Both the position numbers and the translations under genes were made by a program. This document shows, piece by piece, positions 36,585 to 45,663 of a stretch of DNA of 64,000 bases. Source of the stretch: an uncultured Clostridia bacterium (lineage in GTDB: Bacteria; Bacillota; Clostridia; Lachnospirales; CAG-274); assembly GCA_947630725.1 (NCBI GenBank), contig CANRIS010000003.1:1-64000 (forward strand), given 5' to 3'. Position 1 is the stretch's first letter, and each line of letters opens with the position of its first letter. Below the pieces are notes generated by a model that ran no database searches, was not told the origin of the DNA, and was given only the letters and a program-made list of their open reading frames with translations.

Positions 36585-36621
36585 AATATTCCTTTCAGAA
36601 ACGCAAAAGGCGCACAAGTCG

Positions 36622-37611
36622 TCAGAGTACATCGGCAAAATGAGGCTTGAGCCTTCCGAAAATATAAAATCCTCCCAGCATAAGCAGTCCTGCCACAAGC
36701 CAGAAATAAGCCGTCTGCTTCATATTATAATAAAAGGGTATGCCTCCTATAAGACTGTCTCTGTAGCCCTGCACAATATAATACATGGGATTTAGCTTAA
36801 AAATCCACCTTAACCCCGATGGTATAATATCTATGTTCCACATTATGGGAGTAAGCCACATACCGAACTGCAGCGCAATATTCATAATCTGACTGAGATC
36901 CTTGAAAAAAACCATAACTGCGGAGCACATATAGCTTATGGAAAGTATGAGTATAACGAGACATAAACTGTAATATATGCACTGAAGCCAATATATATCG
37001 GGTCTGTAGCCATAGAGCATAAAAACGAGCAGCATAAACGCCACAAAGAAAATATGCACAAAAAGCGCCGAAACTATCTTGACAGCGGGGAGTATGTTTA
37101 TCTGAAAAACCACCTTTTTCACAAGAAAGCTGTATTCTATAAGAGAGAACGAGGCTGTGTTCCAAGCCTCCGAGAAGAAAAACCAAGGCACAAGACCGCA
37201 CATAAGCCAGAGCAGAAAAGGAGCGTTCCCCACGGCGGTACTTCTGAGCCCCACCTGAAATACAAACCAAAAAAGCATTATAGTACATACGGGCTGAACG
37301 AAAGCCCATATTATGCCGAAATAAGAGCCTGCGTATTTTCTTTTGAAGTCATTTTTTGCAAGGCTCCATATGAGCTTTCTTTCGCTGCAAAGTGTTTTAT
37401 ATGTGTTGTATATGGCACTTAGGCCGATATATTTTTTTATAAGCGCCACAACCGCCAGAGCGCCAAGGACAGATGCAGGGATGGCTGCGCCTGCCGAAAT
37501 TTCGGGGAAAATGTTTTTTGCGGCAAAATCAATAAAAAACGCCGCCGCCACAAAAATAACGAGGTAGCAGAGTATTTTTTTTATATAAGAGGCTTTAAAC
37601 ACAAAATTCAT
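36622..37611 (-). CDS. ABC-2 polysaccharide exporter permease with N-terminal extension
   Basis: This 329-residue protein has the Wzm/TagG ABC-2 membrane domain from about residue 75: LIWSLAKNDFKRKYAGSYFG, then FVQPVCTIMLFWFVF, and LNPMYYIVQGYRDSLIGG near the end. An extra N-terminal piece of about 70 residues with two hydrophobic helices (YLVIFVAAAFFIDFAA, SVLGALAVVALI) makes it longer than usual Wzm proteins of about 260. It is the first gene of the operon. With the Wzt-like ATPase it would export a lipid-linked polysaccharide. Confidence 0.9.
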   Translation of the reverse strand: MNFVFKASYIKKILCYLVIFVAAAFFIDFAAKNIFPEISAGAAIPASVLGALAVVALIKKYIGLSAIYNTYKTLCSERKLIWSLAKNDFKRKYAGSYFGIIWAFVQPVCTIMLFWFVFQVGLRSTAVGNAPFLLWLMCGLVPWFFFSEAWNTASFSLIEYSFLVKKVVFQINILPAVKIVSALFVHIFFVAFMLLVFMLYGYRPDIYWLQCIYYSLCLVILILSISYMCSAVMVFFKDLSQIMNIALQFGMWLTPIMWNIDIIPSGLRWIFKLNPMYYIVQGYRDSLIGGIPFYYNMKQTAYFWLVAGLLMLGGFYIFGRLKPHFADVL

Positions 37612-37648
37612 TTTCTCACCCTTAATTCGATAATTTTTTCTGCTTTAT

Positions 37649-37677
37649 ATGTTAACATTATTTTGCTTTAAAGTCAA
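37649..37677 (-). promoter_or_regulatory. Promoter of the nine-gene glycan operon
   Basis: On the minus strand TTGACT (37677-37672) and TAACAT (37654-37649) are separated by 17 bases and lie 40 bases before the permease start. No other comparable promoter was seen between the nine genes, whose gaps are short or negative apart from one of about 140 bases before the last gene. Confidence 0.65.
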
Positions 37678-37913
37678 TATTTTAATGCTCCGACTTGTTA
37701 AGTGACGAATACTGTAAATATACTCATTTTTTGTCCCTGTCGCTTATTTTATGCAGCAATAACGAGCTTTAAACTTTATGAGAATAAAAATATACTTTTA
37801 AATCCTTTTGTGTGCGGAAAACGCCGTGACAAAATAAAAAAAATCAGTATAAACAGAAATTTAAAGGATTTTTATAGTTTTTGGAGAATATAAATGTCAG
37901 AGGTTTTTTTATT

Positions 37914-38900
37914 ATGGATATAAGAATCAGAACTGAAGAAAGAGAAATCGAATATTTAAGTCCGTTTGCCGCAAAAAGCCGTTTTTCAAAGGGCAGAGAG
38001 CATACCGAGACAGAATGCGACATAAGAACCTGTTTTCAGAGGGACAGAGACAGAATAATACATTCAAAGGCTTTCAGAAGGCTCATGTATAAAACTCAGG
38101 CCTTTATATATCCCGAAGGGGATCACTTCCGCACAAGGCTGACGCATACTCTTGAGGTTGCTCAGATATCGAGGACGATCTCCAAAGCACTTAAGCTGAA
38201 TGACGATCTGACCGAGGCCATAGCGTTAGGTCACGACCTCGGACACACCCCTTTCGGCCACATAGGAGAACACGACCTCAACAGTGTCGTACCGGGAGGC
38301 TTTCGGCACAACGAACAGAGCGTACGCATAGTCGAAAAAATCGAAAAGGACGGCAAGGGACTTAATCTGAGCAGAGAGGTACTGGACGGCATATTGAACC
38401 ACAGAGGCAGCGGCACTCCCTCTACCCTCGAAGGAAAGATAGTCCAGATAAGCGACAAAATAGCCTATGTCAATCACGATATAGACGACGCCGTAAGAGG
38501 AGGACACCTGAAAGAGGAGGATCTGCCTCGGCGCTGTACCGATCTTCTGGGCAAAACCGTCAGGGATCGTATCGATTTTCTCATAAGGGACGTAATAAAA
38601 AACAGTCTCGACAAGCCCGACATAATTATGTCAAAGGCTACAAAGGACGCCCTCTATGAACTGCGGGCATATATGTTTGACAATATATATACAAATATCG
38701 AAATAGTTTCCGAAAACAGGTCCTATGAGCATTTTCTCAGCGGCATCTATTTTTATTATATGAATAACTTCGATGAAATACCCGATGAATATCTGCACAA
38801 CTATACAGACGGAGAACCCAGGGAAAGGATAATCTGCGATTATATAGCGGGTATGACCGACCGCTTCGTTCTGAATCTGCACAAAAAGGACGTAAAATAA
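37914..38900 (+). CDS. dgt: Deoxyguanosinetriphosphate triphosphohydrolase-like protein
   Basis: This HD-domain hydrolase of about 328 residues splits dNTPs into nucleoside and triphosphate. The start MDIRIRTEEREIEYLSPFAAKS is typical. The HD metal residues are in RLTHTLEVAQISRTI and IALGHDLGHTPFGHIGE. The frame extends to a TTG at 37881, but the ATG at 37914 with AGAGG upstream gives the family's usual N-terminus. It heads the dgt-dnaG-rpoD cluster common in Clostridia. Confidence 0.92.
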   Translation: MDIRIRTEEREIEYLSPFAAKSRFSKGREHTETECDIRTCFQRDRDRIIHSKAFRRLMYKTQAFIYPEGDHFRTRLTHTLEVAQISRTISKALKLNDDLTEAIALGHDLGHTPFGHIGEHDLNSVVPGGFRHNEQSVRIVEKIEKDGKGLNLSREVLDGILNHRGSGTPSTLEGKIVQISDKIAYVNHDIDDAVRGGHLKEEDLPRRCTDLLGKTVRDRIDFLIRDVIKNSLDKPDIIMSKATKDALYELRAYMFDNIYTNIEIVSENRSYEHFLSGIYFYYMNNFDEIPDEYLHNYTDGEPRERIICDYIAGMTDRFVLNLHKKDVK

Positions 38901-39045
38901 GCCGCCCACAGCATTGTCGCGCAGGCGGGATCTTTTATCGGGCTTAAGAGCCCTTCTGTATATCCTCCAAAAAAAGCTTGGTTATACAAAATATGAAAAA
39001 AGGGATTATATTTTTTTTGTCGAAAACTATAATCGGAGGTTTTCT

Positions 39046-40797
39046 ATGATTTATCCTCACAATGTTATAGAAGAAGTCAGGATGAATAACGATATTGCCG
39101 AAGTAATAGGCGAAACCGTAAAGCTTAAAATGCAGAGCGGCAGATATGTGGGGCTTTGCCCCTTTCACCACGAAAAAACCCCCTCTTTTCACGTCAATGT
39201 TCAGGGACAGTATTTTTATTGTTTCGGCTGCGGCGAAAAGGGCGATGTAATAAGCTTTATAATGAAAACAAGGGGATATGACTTTACCGATGCGCTTAAA
39301 TTTTTAGCGGAACGCATTCACTACACCCTCCCCGAGGCCGAAAACGGAGAAGAATATAAAAAAACAGCCGAAGAAAGACAGACGCTGTATGAAATGAACA
39401 AAAAAACAGCCAGATTTTATTATGAAAGGCTTTCAGACAACGAGGGCTTTGCCGCAAGAAGGTATCTTGACAACAGAAGAGTATCTCTCAAAACAAGAAC
39501 GATATACGGTCTGGGATATGCCCCCTTCAAAAAAAATTCCGCCGTGGATTTTTTAAGAAAGGAAGGATATTCCGATGATATGATACTCAAAAGCGGTCTG
39601 GGAACTCAGGGCAAAAACGGCGAGCTGAGAGACAAATTTTTCGGACGGCTTATGTTTCCCATAATAGATATTCACGGAAGAATTATTGGATTCGGAGGGA
39701 GAACTCTTGACGATGGAAAGCCTAAATATCTGAACTCTCCCGAAACCCCCGTATTCAACAAAAGCAGCAATCTCTATTCCATGAATTTTGCTCTTAGAGA
39801 AAAAAAGCGTGAATTTATACTGGTAGAGGGATATATGGATGTTATATCGCTGTATCAGGCAGGTTTCAGAAACGCAGTCGCAGCACTGGGGACAGGCTTT
39901 AACGAAAACCACACAAAGCTTCTCAAAAAATATGCCGACAGTGTCATTGTTCTGTTTGACTCGGACGAGGCAGGAGTAAAGGCCGTGCTGAGGGCTCTCC
40001 CCTTTCTTGTGGAAAGCGGAATAAGCCCAAAGGTTCTTCAGGTGACAAACGCCAAGGATCCCGATGAGTATATAAAAAAATTCGGCAGCGAAAGCTTTGG
40101 AGAGCTCCTTAAAACAGCCGTTCCGCACATAGAATTCAGACTCGGGCTTGAAAAAAAAGGGCTCAATATGGAACGCCTTGAGGACAAGGTCAAATATACA
40201 AAGTCGGCAGCGGGAATAATATCCTCCATTGACAATGAAATGGAGAGGGACATATATGCCGCAAGGCTTGCGGAGGAAACAGGTGTATCGCCCGAGGCAG
40301 TAAAAACCGAAATATCCAAAAAAAAGAGCGATGACGAATACGAAAACAAAAGAAATACTCCGCTTATGTCCCAAAAAACCGAAAAAAGCGGTTTGGAATC
40401 GGCAAAAAAAGGTATAATAAACATAATTTCTTATTATCCTTATGTATATAAAAAAATATCGGAGGTCTTTAAGCCGTCATATCTGAATGACAGCTTTTTG
40501 GAGGGACTTCTGAATATAATTATAGACAACAATATAAACAAAGACCTGCCTGTCTATCCTGCCGAAATAATAAACTATTATGAGGACGAGAAGGACAGAA
40601 ACAGCGTAATGGAAATTCTGGCAAAGCCCAACGAAGCCAACGGTAAGGCTATGCTTGAAAAAAACCTGAACGATTTTATCAAAATAATTATGAATTCCTA
40701 TTATTCAGAAAAAATCAAGGAAGAAAAAGACCTGTCGGGCGTAAGGGGTCTTATGGAGCTGAAAAAAAATATAGGAAAATTCAAAGTCGTTTTATAA
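39046..40797 (+). CDS. dnaG: DNA primase
   Basis: DnaG (583 residues) makes RNA primers at the replication fork. The N-terminal zinc finger is CPFHHEKTPSFHV with CFGCGEKGD (CHC2 type). The RNA-polymerase core follows (ARRYLDNRRVSLKTRTIYGLG), then the Toprim motif ILVEGYMDVISLYQAG and VIVLFDSDEAGVKA. The C-terminal part is the helicase-binding region and is poorly conserved, as expected. The start at 39046 is set by CGGAGG; the frame upstream to 38914 has no such support. rpoD follows. Confidence 0.96.
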   Translation: MIYPHNVIEEVRMNNDIAEVIGETVKLKMQSGRYVGLCPFHHEKTPSFHVNVQGQYFYCFGCGEKGDVISFIMKTRGYDFTDALKFLAERIHYTLPEAENGEEYKKTAEERQTLYEMNKKTARFYYERLSDNEGFAARRYLDNRRVSLKTRTIYGLGYAPFKKNSAVDFLRKEGYSDDMILKSGLGTQGKNGELRDKFFGRLMFPIIDIHGRIIGFGGRTLDDGKPKYLNSPETPVFNKSSNLYSMNFALREKKREFILVEGYMDVISLYQAGFRNAVAALGTGFNENHTKLLKKYADSVIVLFDSDEAGVKAVLRALPFLVESGISPKVLQVTNAKDPDEYIKKFGSESFGELLKTAVPHIEFRLGLEKKGLNMERLEDKVKYTKSAAGIISSIDNEMERDIYAARLAEETGVSPEAVKTEISKKKSDDEYENKRNTPLMSQKTEKSGLESAKKGIINIISYYPYVYKKISEVFKPSYLNDSFLEGLLNIIIDNNINKDLPVYPAEIINYYEDEKDRNSVMEILAKPNEANGKAMLEKNLNDFIKIIMNSYYSEKIKEEKDLSGVRGLMELKKNIGKFKVVL

Positions 40798-40845
40798 GTT
40801 TTATAAAAATGCAGTATTTTATATTTATCGGAAAGGAAGATAAAT

Positions 40846-41937
40846 TTGAAACCATTAGATGAAGCCACCTTTGCAAGCAAAATGAAAGAGCTTATAGCAG
40901 ACGGAAAAAAGAACAAAAACGTTCTTGAACACAGGGAAATCATGGAAAAGCTTTCGGATTTTGAGCTTAATCCCGATCAAATAGACAAGATATATGAATA
41001 TCTGGAAAGCAACAAAATTGACGTTTATGGTATTGAGGAGCTTGAAGAAGGAGAGGATTCGGCGGCTGACGCCTCAAAGGATCTGGATCTTTCCATATCC
41101 GAAAATATAAATGTTGACGACCATGTGCGTATGTACCTGAAGGAAATCGGCAAGGTTCCCCTTCTTTCGGCTGCCGATGAGGTGGCTCTGGCAAAACGTA
41201 TGGAGGAGGGCGACGAGGATGCAAAGCAGCGTCTCGCCGAGGCAAACCTTCGTCTTGTGGTTTCAATAGCCAAAAAATATGTCGGCAGAGGAATGCAGTT
41301 TTTGGATCTCATACAGGAGGGCAATCTGGGACTTATAAAGGCCGTTGAAAAATTTGACTATCGCAAAGGCTACAAATTCTCGACATACGCCACATGGTGG
41401 ATAAGACAAGCCATCACAAGAGCCATTGCAGATCAGGCGAGAACCATAAGAATACCAGTTCATATGGTCGAAACAATAAACAAGCTCATAAGAGTATCGA
41501 GACAGCTTTTGCAGGAATACGGCAGAGAGCCTACCGATGAGGAGCTTGCGCTTAATATGCAGATGCCCGAAGATAAAGTAAGGGAAATAAGAAAAATAGC
41601 TCAGGAGCCTGTCTCTCTTGAAACGCCCATAGGAGAGGAGGAGGACAGCCATCTGGGAGACTTCATACCCGATGAGGACATACCTGCTCCCGCAGAGGCT
41701 GCGGCCTTCACACTTCTGAAAGAACAGCTCTTTGAGGTTTTGGAAACTTTGACGGAAAGAGAAAAGAATGTACTCTGTCTCAGATTCGGTCTGAAGGACG
41801 GCAGAGCAAGAACCCTCGAGGAGGTAGGACAGCAGTTTCAGGTCACAAGAGAGAGAATAAGGCAAATCGAAGCAAAGGCTCTCAGAAAGCTGCGTCACCC
41901 AAGCAGAAGCAAAAAGCTCAAGGACTTTATTGACTGA
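40846..41937 (+). CDS. rpoD: RNA polymerase primary sigma factor (SigA/RpoD)
   Basis: This 363-residue sigma-70 protein directs housekeeping transcription. Region 1.1 is short ([19 protein letters not shown]). Region 1.2 has [19 protein letters not shown]; region 2 has [39 protein letters not shown] and [20 protein letters not shown]. Region 4.2 ends with [20 protein letters not shown]. The TTG at 40846 follows GGAAAGGAAG. It is cotranscribed with dnaG. It should recognise the TTGACA/TATAAT promoters listed here. Confidence 0.98.
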   Translation: MKPLDEATFASKMKELIADGKKNKNVLEHREIMEKLSDFELNPDQIDKIYEYLESNKIDVYGIEELEEGEDSAADASKDLDLSISENINVDDHVRMYLKEIGKVPLLSAADEVALAKRMEEGDEDAKQRLAEANLRLVVSIAKKYVGRGMQFLDLIQEGNLGLIKAVEKFDYRKGYKFSTYATWWIRQAITRAIADQARTIRIPVHMVETINKLIRVSRQLLQEYGREPTDEELALNMQMPEDKVREIRKIAQEPVSLETPIGEEEDSHLGDFIPDEDIPAPAEAAAFTLLKEQLFEVLETLTEREKNVLCLRFGLKDGRARTLEEVGQQFQVTRERIRQIEAKALRKLRHPSRSKKLKDFID

Positions 41938-41957
41938 AAGCATATAAAGGGTATAAA

Positions 41958-41980
41958 GGGCGGAGTTTCCGCTCTTTTTT
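41958..41980 (+). terminator. Short terminator-like hairpin between rpoD and trmK
   Basis: GGGCGG (41958-41963) pairs with CCGCTC (41969-41974) around a 5-base loop, followed by six T. The T run touches the GGAGG ribosome site of trmK, so some read-through is needed for trmK unless another promoter exists. Confidence 0.6.
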
Positions 41981-41992
41981 GGAGGTTTTCCG

Positions 41993-42691
41993 ATGAAAAT
42001 TTCAAAAAGGCTCAGAATGATAGCCGAGCTTGTGCCAAAATGCAGACTTCTGTATGATGTAGGCACCGACCACGCATATCTTCCCATTTATCTTGTAAAA
42101 TCGGGAAAAGCCGAAAGAGCCGTTGCCTCCGATATAAGCAGTGTTTCGGCAGACAAAGCCCTTGAAAATGTTGTTGGCGAGGGACTTGAAGATAAAATAA
42201 AGGTAAGATGCGGAAACGGGCTTTCCACTCTCTCGGAGGACGAAAAGCCCGATGTCATACTTATATCGGGTATGGGCGGCGTACTTACGGTACAGCTTTT
42301 AGAGGGAAACAAAAAGGCTGTCAGCGAAGCCTCGTGTCTCATTCTGCAGCCTCAGCACAATATAGAAACAGTCAGAAGATATACAGAAAAAATAGGATTC
42401 GGCATTACCGCCGAGGACTTTTCGGAGGAGAATGGCAAAGCTTATTTTACCCTCAGATGTGAGAGGTGCGATGTACCTCCTCTCTCCTACCGGGAACTGG
42501 CTCTCGGAAGATTTCTGCCCGAGGGCAGAAATCCTTTATTTAATGCGTGGCTTGGCAGGCAGATTTTAAAGCTTGAATCAAAAATCAGCGCTGCTTATGC
42601 CAAGAATCCCAACACAGATATAACACGGCTTGAAGAAACTCTTTCGCTTTATAAGGAGGTGTATGAAAAATGCCAAAATGCAAGGACATAA
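41993..42691 (+). CDS. trmK: tRNA (adenine(22)-N1)-methyltransferase
   Basis: This 232-residue protein matches TrmK, which methylates N1 of A22 in Ser and Tyr tRNAs. The opening ISKRLRMIAELVPKCRLLYD leads into the SAM-binding DVGTDHAYLPIYLVKSGKAE. ILISGMGGVLTVQLLEGN and LILQPQHNIETVRRY follow. It lies downstream of rpoD and overlaps the Nif3-like gene by 22 bases, the usual clostridial order. Confidence 0.93.
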   Translation: MKISKRLRMIAELVPKCRLLYDVGTDHAYLPIYLVKSGKAERAVASDISSVSADKALENVVGEGLEDKIKVRCGNGLSTLSEDEKPDVILISGMGGVLTVQLLEGNKKAVSEASCLILQPQHNIETVRRYTEKIGFGITAEDFSEENGKAYFTLRCERCDVPPLSYRELALGRFLPEGRNPLFNAWLGRQILKLESKISAAYAKNPNTDITRLEETLSLYKEVYEKCQNART

Positions 42692-43455
42692 TTGCCGCAA
42701 TGGAGGAGATCGCCCCCGTCCGTACTGCCGAAAGCTGGGATAATCCGGGGCTTATGACAGGAGACAGGGAGGCTCATGTACATAAAATACTTGTCGCTCT
42801 GGATATAGACGACAATGTCATTGACGAGGCCGAAAAAAGTGGCGCCGATATGATAATTACTCATCATCCTCTTATATTCCGCCCTGTTTCTTCGGTAAAC
42901 GCCGACAACAAAACAGGCAGATACCTTATGCGGCTTATAAAAAAAGGCATAAATGTCTATTCCGCCCACACAAACCTCGATGTTTCTCCGATAGGCACAA
43001 ATGCAACTCTTGCCGAACTTCTCGGACTCAGGGAAATTGAGTTTCTTATGCCTCCCAATGAAGACATATATTCTATGGGACGTGTCGGCAGGCTTGAAAA
43101 AGCTATGAAAACCGAAGATTTCGGAGAGCTTGTCAAAAAAAAGCTGGGGCTTGACAATATCGCCATATCGAAGGCCGGAGATTACGTTTCAAAAATCGGT
43201 CTGTGTACGGGTCACGGCAGCGGGACGGAATTTCTGCTTGCCGCCAAAGCAAAGGGATGCGATGGATTTGTTACGGGAGATGTAGGCTACCACGAGGCGC
43301 AGGAGGCTATCGCTATGGGACTTAGTCTTTTTGACGGCACCCACTATGGCACGGAGGTCATAGTCACAGGCACCGTGGCAGCATATCTGAGAGGAAAATT
43401 CGACATTGACATAATCGAATCCAAAACCGATGGTCAGACGATCAAAATTATATAA
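42670..43455 (+). CDS. Nif3-like dinuclear metal-center protein (YqfO family)
   Basis: This 261-residue protein belongs to the Nif3/YqfO family of hexameric proteins with two metal ions per subunit. IITHHPLIFRPVSSV provides the first histidines and YSAHTNLDVSPIGTNATLAELL the second site; GDVGYHEAQEAIAMG and DGTHYGTE complete it. A GTP cyclohydrolase I type 2 role has been proposed for relatives, but the activity is uncertain. It overlaps trmK by 22 bases, so translation is coupled. It lacks the long insertion of the Bacillus protein. Confidence 0.92.
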   Translation: MPKCKDIIAAMEEIAPVRTAESWDNPGLMTGDREAHVHKILVALDIDDNVIDEAEKSGADMIITHHPLIFRPVSSVNADNKTGRYLMRLIKKGINVYSAHTNLDVSPIGTNATLAELLGLREIEFLMPPNEDIYSMGRVGRLEKAMKTEDFGELVKKKLGLDNIAISKAGDYVSKIGLCTGHGSGTEFLLAAKAKGCDGFVTGDVGYHEAQEAIAMGLSLFDGTHYGTEVIVTGTVAAYLRGKFDIDIIESKTDGQTIKII

Positions 43456-43591
43456 GCCACATGGCAATTCGGTTTGACGACAGCAGACATCCCAAAGTCA
43501 TATGATGCCTGCGCAGAAAACAGACCCTGACCCAGCGTGAAATTTATTTTTGAACGCCGAATATATATATTTTTTAAGGAGGCATAAAATC

Positions 43592-44320
43592 ATGCAAAAG
43601 GACAAAAAAACATTCATTATAATAGGTGTGGCTGTAGTGATAGCTGCGCTTATAGTCGCTTATTTTGCTTTTTTCTCCAATGGAACAAAGCCTGCGTCAA
43701 CAGACCCTTCCGCATCGGAGGGCGTAAGCGAACAAGCCACGGATTCGTTAATATCCGAGGAAAATGATGGTGCGGACGATTCAGAAGAAGAAACCGAAGA
43801 AGAACCCGAAACCGAAGAGACTGACGATGGCATAACAAGGTATGAATCGGGTCTGTATGAGGTAGGCAAGGACATTCCCGCAGGAGAATATGCTATCGAG
43901 CCTACGGTACAGTATGGTTATATGGAGGTGGTTTCCGACCTCAGCGGAGAATATGACTCACTTATCACAAGCGCTGAATATTGGGGCAGACACTATGTGA
44001 CCGTCTCGGACGGACAGTATCTCAAATTTGAGGGAATTGCCGTTGCCGCAGAGGACACAGAGCCGAGAGAACCTAAAAACGACATTTACAGAAACGGTAT
44101 GTATCTTGTGGGAAAGGACATCCCTGCAGGAGATTATACGGTAACCCCCGATAGCGACCCCGATTATAAGGATCTGTATTATGGCGTGGTGTCGGATTCT
44201 ACAGGCTCAGAGGATTCAGTCATAAAAGAAGGCTATCTTATGGAGGACGAAAAGGTCGATGTAAGCCTTAAAGACGGTCAGTATATCAAGCTTTGGGGCT
44301 GCAGAATAACCGACAGATAA
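43592..44320 (+). CDS. Membrane-anchored protein with two VGKDIPAGxY repeats
   Basis: This protein of about 242 residues has one N-terminal membrane helix (FIIIGVAVVIAALIVAYFAF), a Ser/Glu/Asp-rich acidic linker (about 35-85), then two tandem modules of about 75 residues. The first contains GLYEVGKDIPAGEY and ends GQYLKFEG; the second contains GMYLVGKDIPAGDY and ends GQYIKLWG. The modules probably lie outside the cell. Similar stretches occur in exported clostridial proteins of unknown role. Start 43592 follows AAGGAGG. I assign no function. Confidence 0.7.
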   Translation: MQKDKKTFIIIGVAVVIAALIVAYFAFFSNGTKPASTDPSASEGVSEQATDSLISEENDGADDSEEETEEEPETEETDDGITRYESGLYEVGKDIPAGEYAIEPTVQYGYMEVVSDLSGEYDSLITSAEYWGRHYVTVSDGQYLKFEGIAVAAEDTEPREPKNDIYRNGMYLVGKDIPAGDYTVTPDSDPDYKDLYYGVVSDSTGSEDSVIKEGYLMEDEKVDVSLKDGQYIKLWGCRITDR

Positions 44321-44423
44321 GCTTATCTCCTTATTTCCCCTACCACACACACTGTCCGCTTTTTTCGATTTTCCGATATTGTTCGGGTAATAAATCGGTG
44401 TATTCAGATATATTTAAACATTT

Positions 44424-44561
44424 GGGCGGCGCCTGTAAAATGCAAAGCATTTTACAGGCATTTGGCTTGCCGCCAAAGGCGGCAGCCAAACAGGATTTTG
44501 CAAGAAATGCCCGTTTTACGCCAAAGGCGTAAAGGACGGGCATTTACAAAATCCGCCGCCC
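44424..44561. repeat. Three-arm palindromic intergenic element
   Basis: An outer stem GGGCGGC(G) at 44424-44431 with CGCCGCCC at 44554-44561 encloses three nearly perfect hairpins. Arm 1 is 431-459 (13-bp stem). Arm 2 is 461-490 (13 bp with one bulged T). Arm 3 is 493-554 (stems of 8, 10 and 8 bp with small internal loops); arm positions are given as 44xxx. Every tip loop is AAA. The design resembles a cloverleaf. It may be a mobile non-autonomous repeat or a structured RNA. No gene fits inside. Confidence 0.75.
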
Positions 44562-44571
44562 CCCACCGTGG

Positions 44572-44620
44572 TATAAAAACCAAGCCGCCGAGCCTTTGGC
44601 TCGGCGGCTTGGTTTTTATA
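44572..44620. terminator. Perfect 23-bp palindrome, bidirectional terminator
   Basis: Positions 44572-44594 and 44598-44620 are perfectly complementary around a TTT loop, with A-rich and T-rich ends, so it can terminate both strands. The TAA stop codon of the minus-strand alarmone synthetase (44618-44616) lies inside the stem. It separates convergent genes. Confidence 0.85.
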
Positions 44621-45422
44621 CATATTCTACCTTGTACAGCTTAGCTATGGTTGAAACCTTGTTGTCAAAGGCTTTCAGCTCATCCAGATCGCCGTCCTGA
44701 TATATTTCTATAAATCTGCGGTTAAGTCCCGAAACCTTCTCCATATTAGTCATATAGTGAAGATTGTGCAGATTTTTGACTATATTGTCTACAAGATTAT
44801 TTTTTGTCTGGGATATAAGCTTTGCCTCAATAATATCGTCTCTGATAGTTGCCATTTCCGTATCAAGCTGAAACGCTGCATCGGCGCAATTCCGCAGTCG
44901 TGTCTTAAGCGTATCGGGCAGATTGCCGCTGTATTTATACCTGAGAGAATGCTCTATACTTGCCCAGAAATTCATTGCCATTGTCCTTATCTGTATCTCA
45001 CACATTATGCTTTTTGTGCCGTCAAGAGCAGCCATAGCATACCTGATAGTTATGTGATAACTTCTGTAGCCGCTGGCCTTTGTATTTGTGACATAATCCT
45101 CTTCCTGAATAATGTTGAGATCCAGTCCCTGTCTCTTTCTGATTATGTTCACTACCCTTTCTATATCTTCCACAAAACGACAAATTATCCTTATTCCTGC
45201 TATATCTTCAAGCTCATCAAAAATATTCTCCATGGGAATATTCCGCCTCGATGCCTTGTCAAGTATGCTTGCCACAGACTTTACTCTCCCATGAACCTCC
45301 TCTATGGGAGATGCAAGCTTAAAGGTTTCATATTCTCTCTTTATATTCTCAAGCTTGACAACAAGCTCATCAACAGCCTGTCTGTAAGGCAAAAGCTTTT
45401 CTTCCCAATTTATAAGCTCCAT
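44616..45422 (-). CDS. Small alarmone synthetase (RelP/RelQ/YjbM-like GTP pyrophosphokinase)
   Basis: This 268-residue protein has only the synthetase domain of the RelA/SpoT family, with no hydrolase or TGS domain. DIAGIRIICRFVEDIERVV, GYRSYHITI and CEIQIRTMAMNFWASIEHSL are the (p)ppGpp synthetase motifs. It would make (p)ppGpp from ATP and GDP or GTP, usually under transcriptional control. Helical N- and C-terminal tails may mediate tetramer formation. It converges on the plus-strand repeat protein across the palindromic region. Confidence 0.92.
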   Translation of the reverse strand: MELINWEEKLLPYRQAVDELVVKLENIKREYETFKLASPIEEVHGRVKSVASILDKASRRNIPMENIFDELEDIAGIRIICRFVEDIERVVNIIRKRQGLDLNIIQEEDYVTNTKASGYRSYHITIRYAMAALDGTKSIMCEIQIRTMAMNFWASIEHSLRYKYSGNLPDTLKTRLRNCADAAFQLDTEMATIRDDIIEAKLISQTKNNLVDNIVKNLHNLHYMTNMEKVSGLNRRFIEIYQDGDLDELKAFDNKVSTIAKLYKVEYV

Positions 45423-45584
45423 ATACCGTACCCTCCTTTCTTATATTTTTTATTTTATATTTTAAAGCTTAGGATTTTTTATCTGTTACTTAAATTATAC
45501 AACAAACTGCACAAAATATAAAGTCAAATCTTTAATTTTTTATAATATTTTATAAATTTTCATAAATATTTCCGTATTTATAAC

Positions 45585-45618
45585 AAAAAAGAAACCGCCT
45601 CATATCTGAAGCGGTCTC
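45585..45618 (-). terminator. Terminator of the ispH-rpsA transcript
   Basis: Reading the minus strand, GAGACCGC (45618-45611) pairs with GCGGTTTC (45598-45591) around a 12-base loop, followed by six T. It lies about 45 bases after the ispH-rpsA stop codon. Confidence 0.8.
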
Positions 45619-45663
45619 TGTTTAATTTATCGGCATAATTATAAAATGTCGGTTTTAAGCCTA

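Noticed and set aside
44293..44543. Short open frames on both strands through the three-arm element
   Set aside because: They exist only because palindromic DNA lacks stops there. There is no ribosome site and no protein-like pattern.
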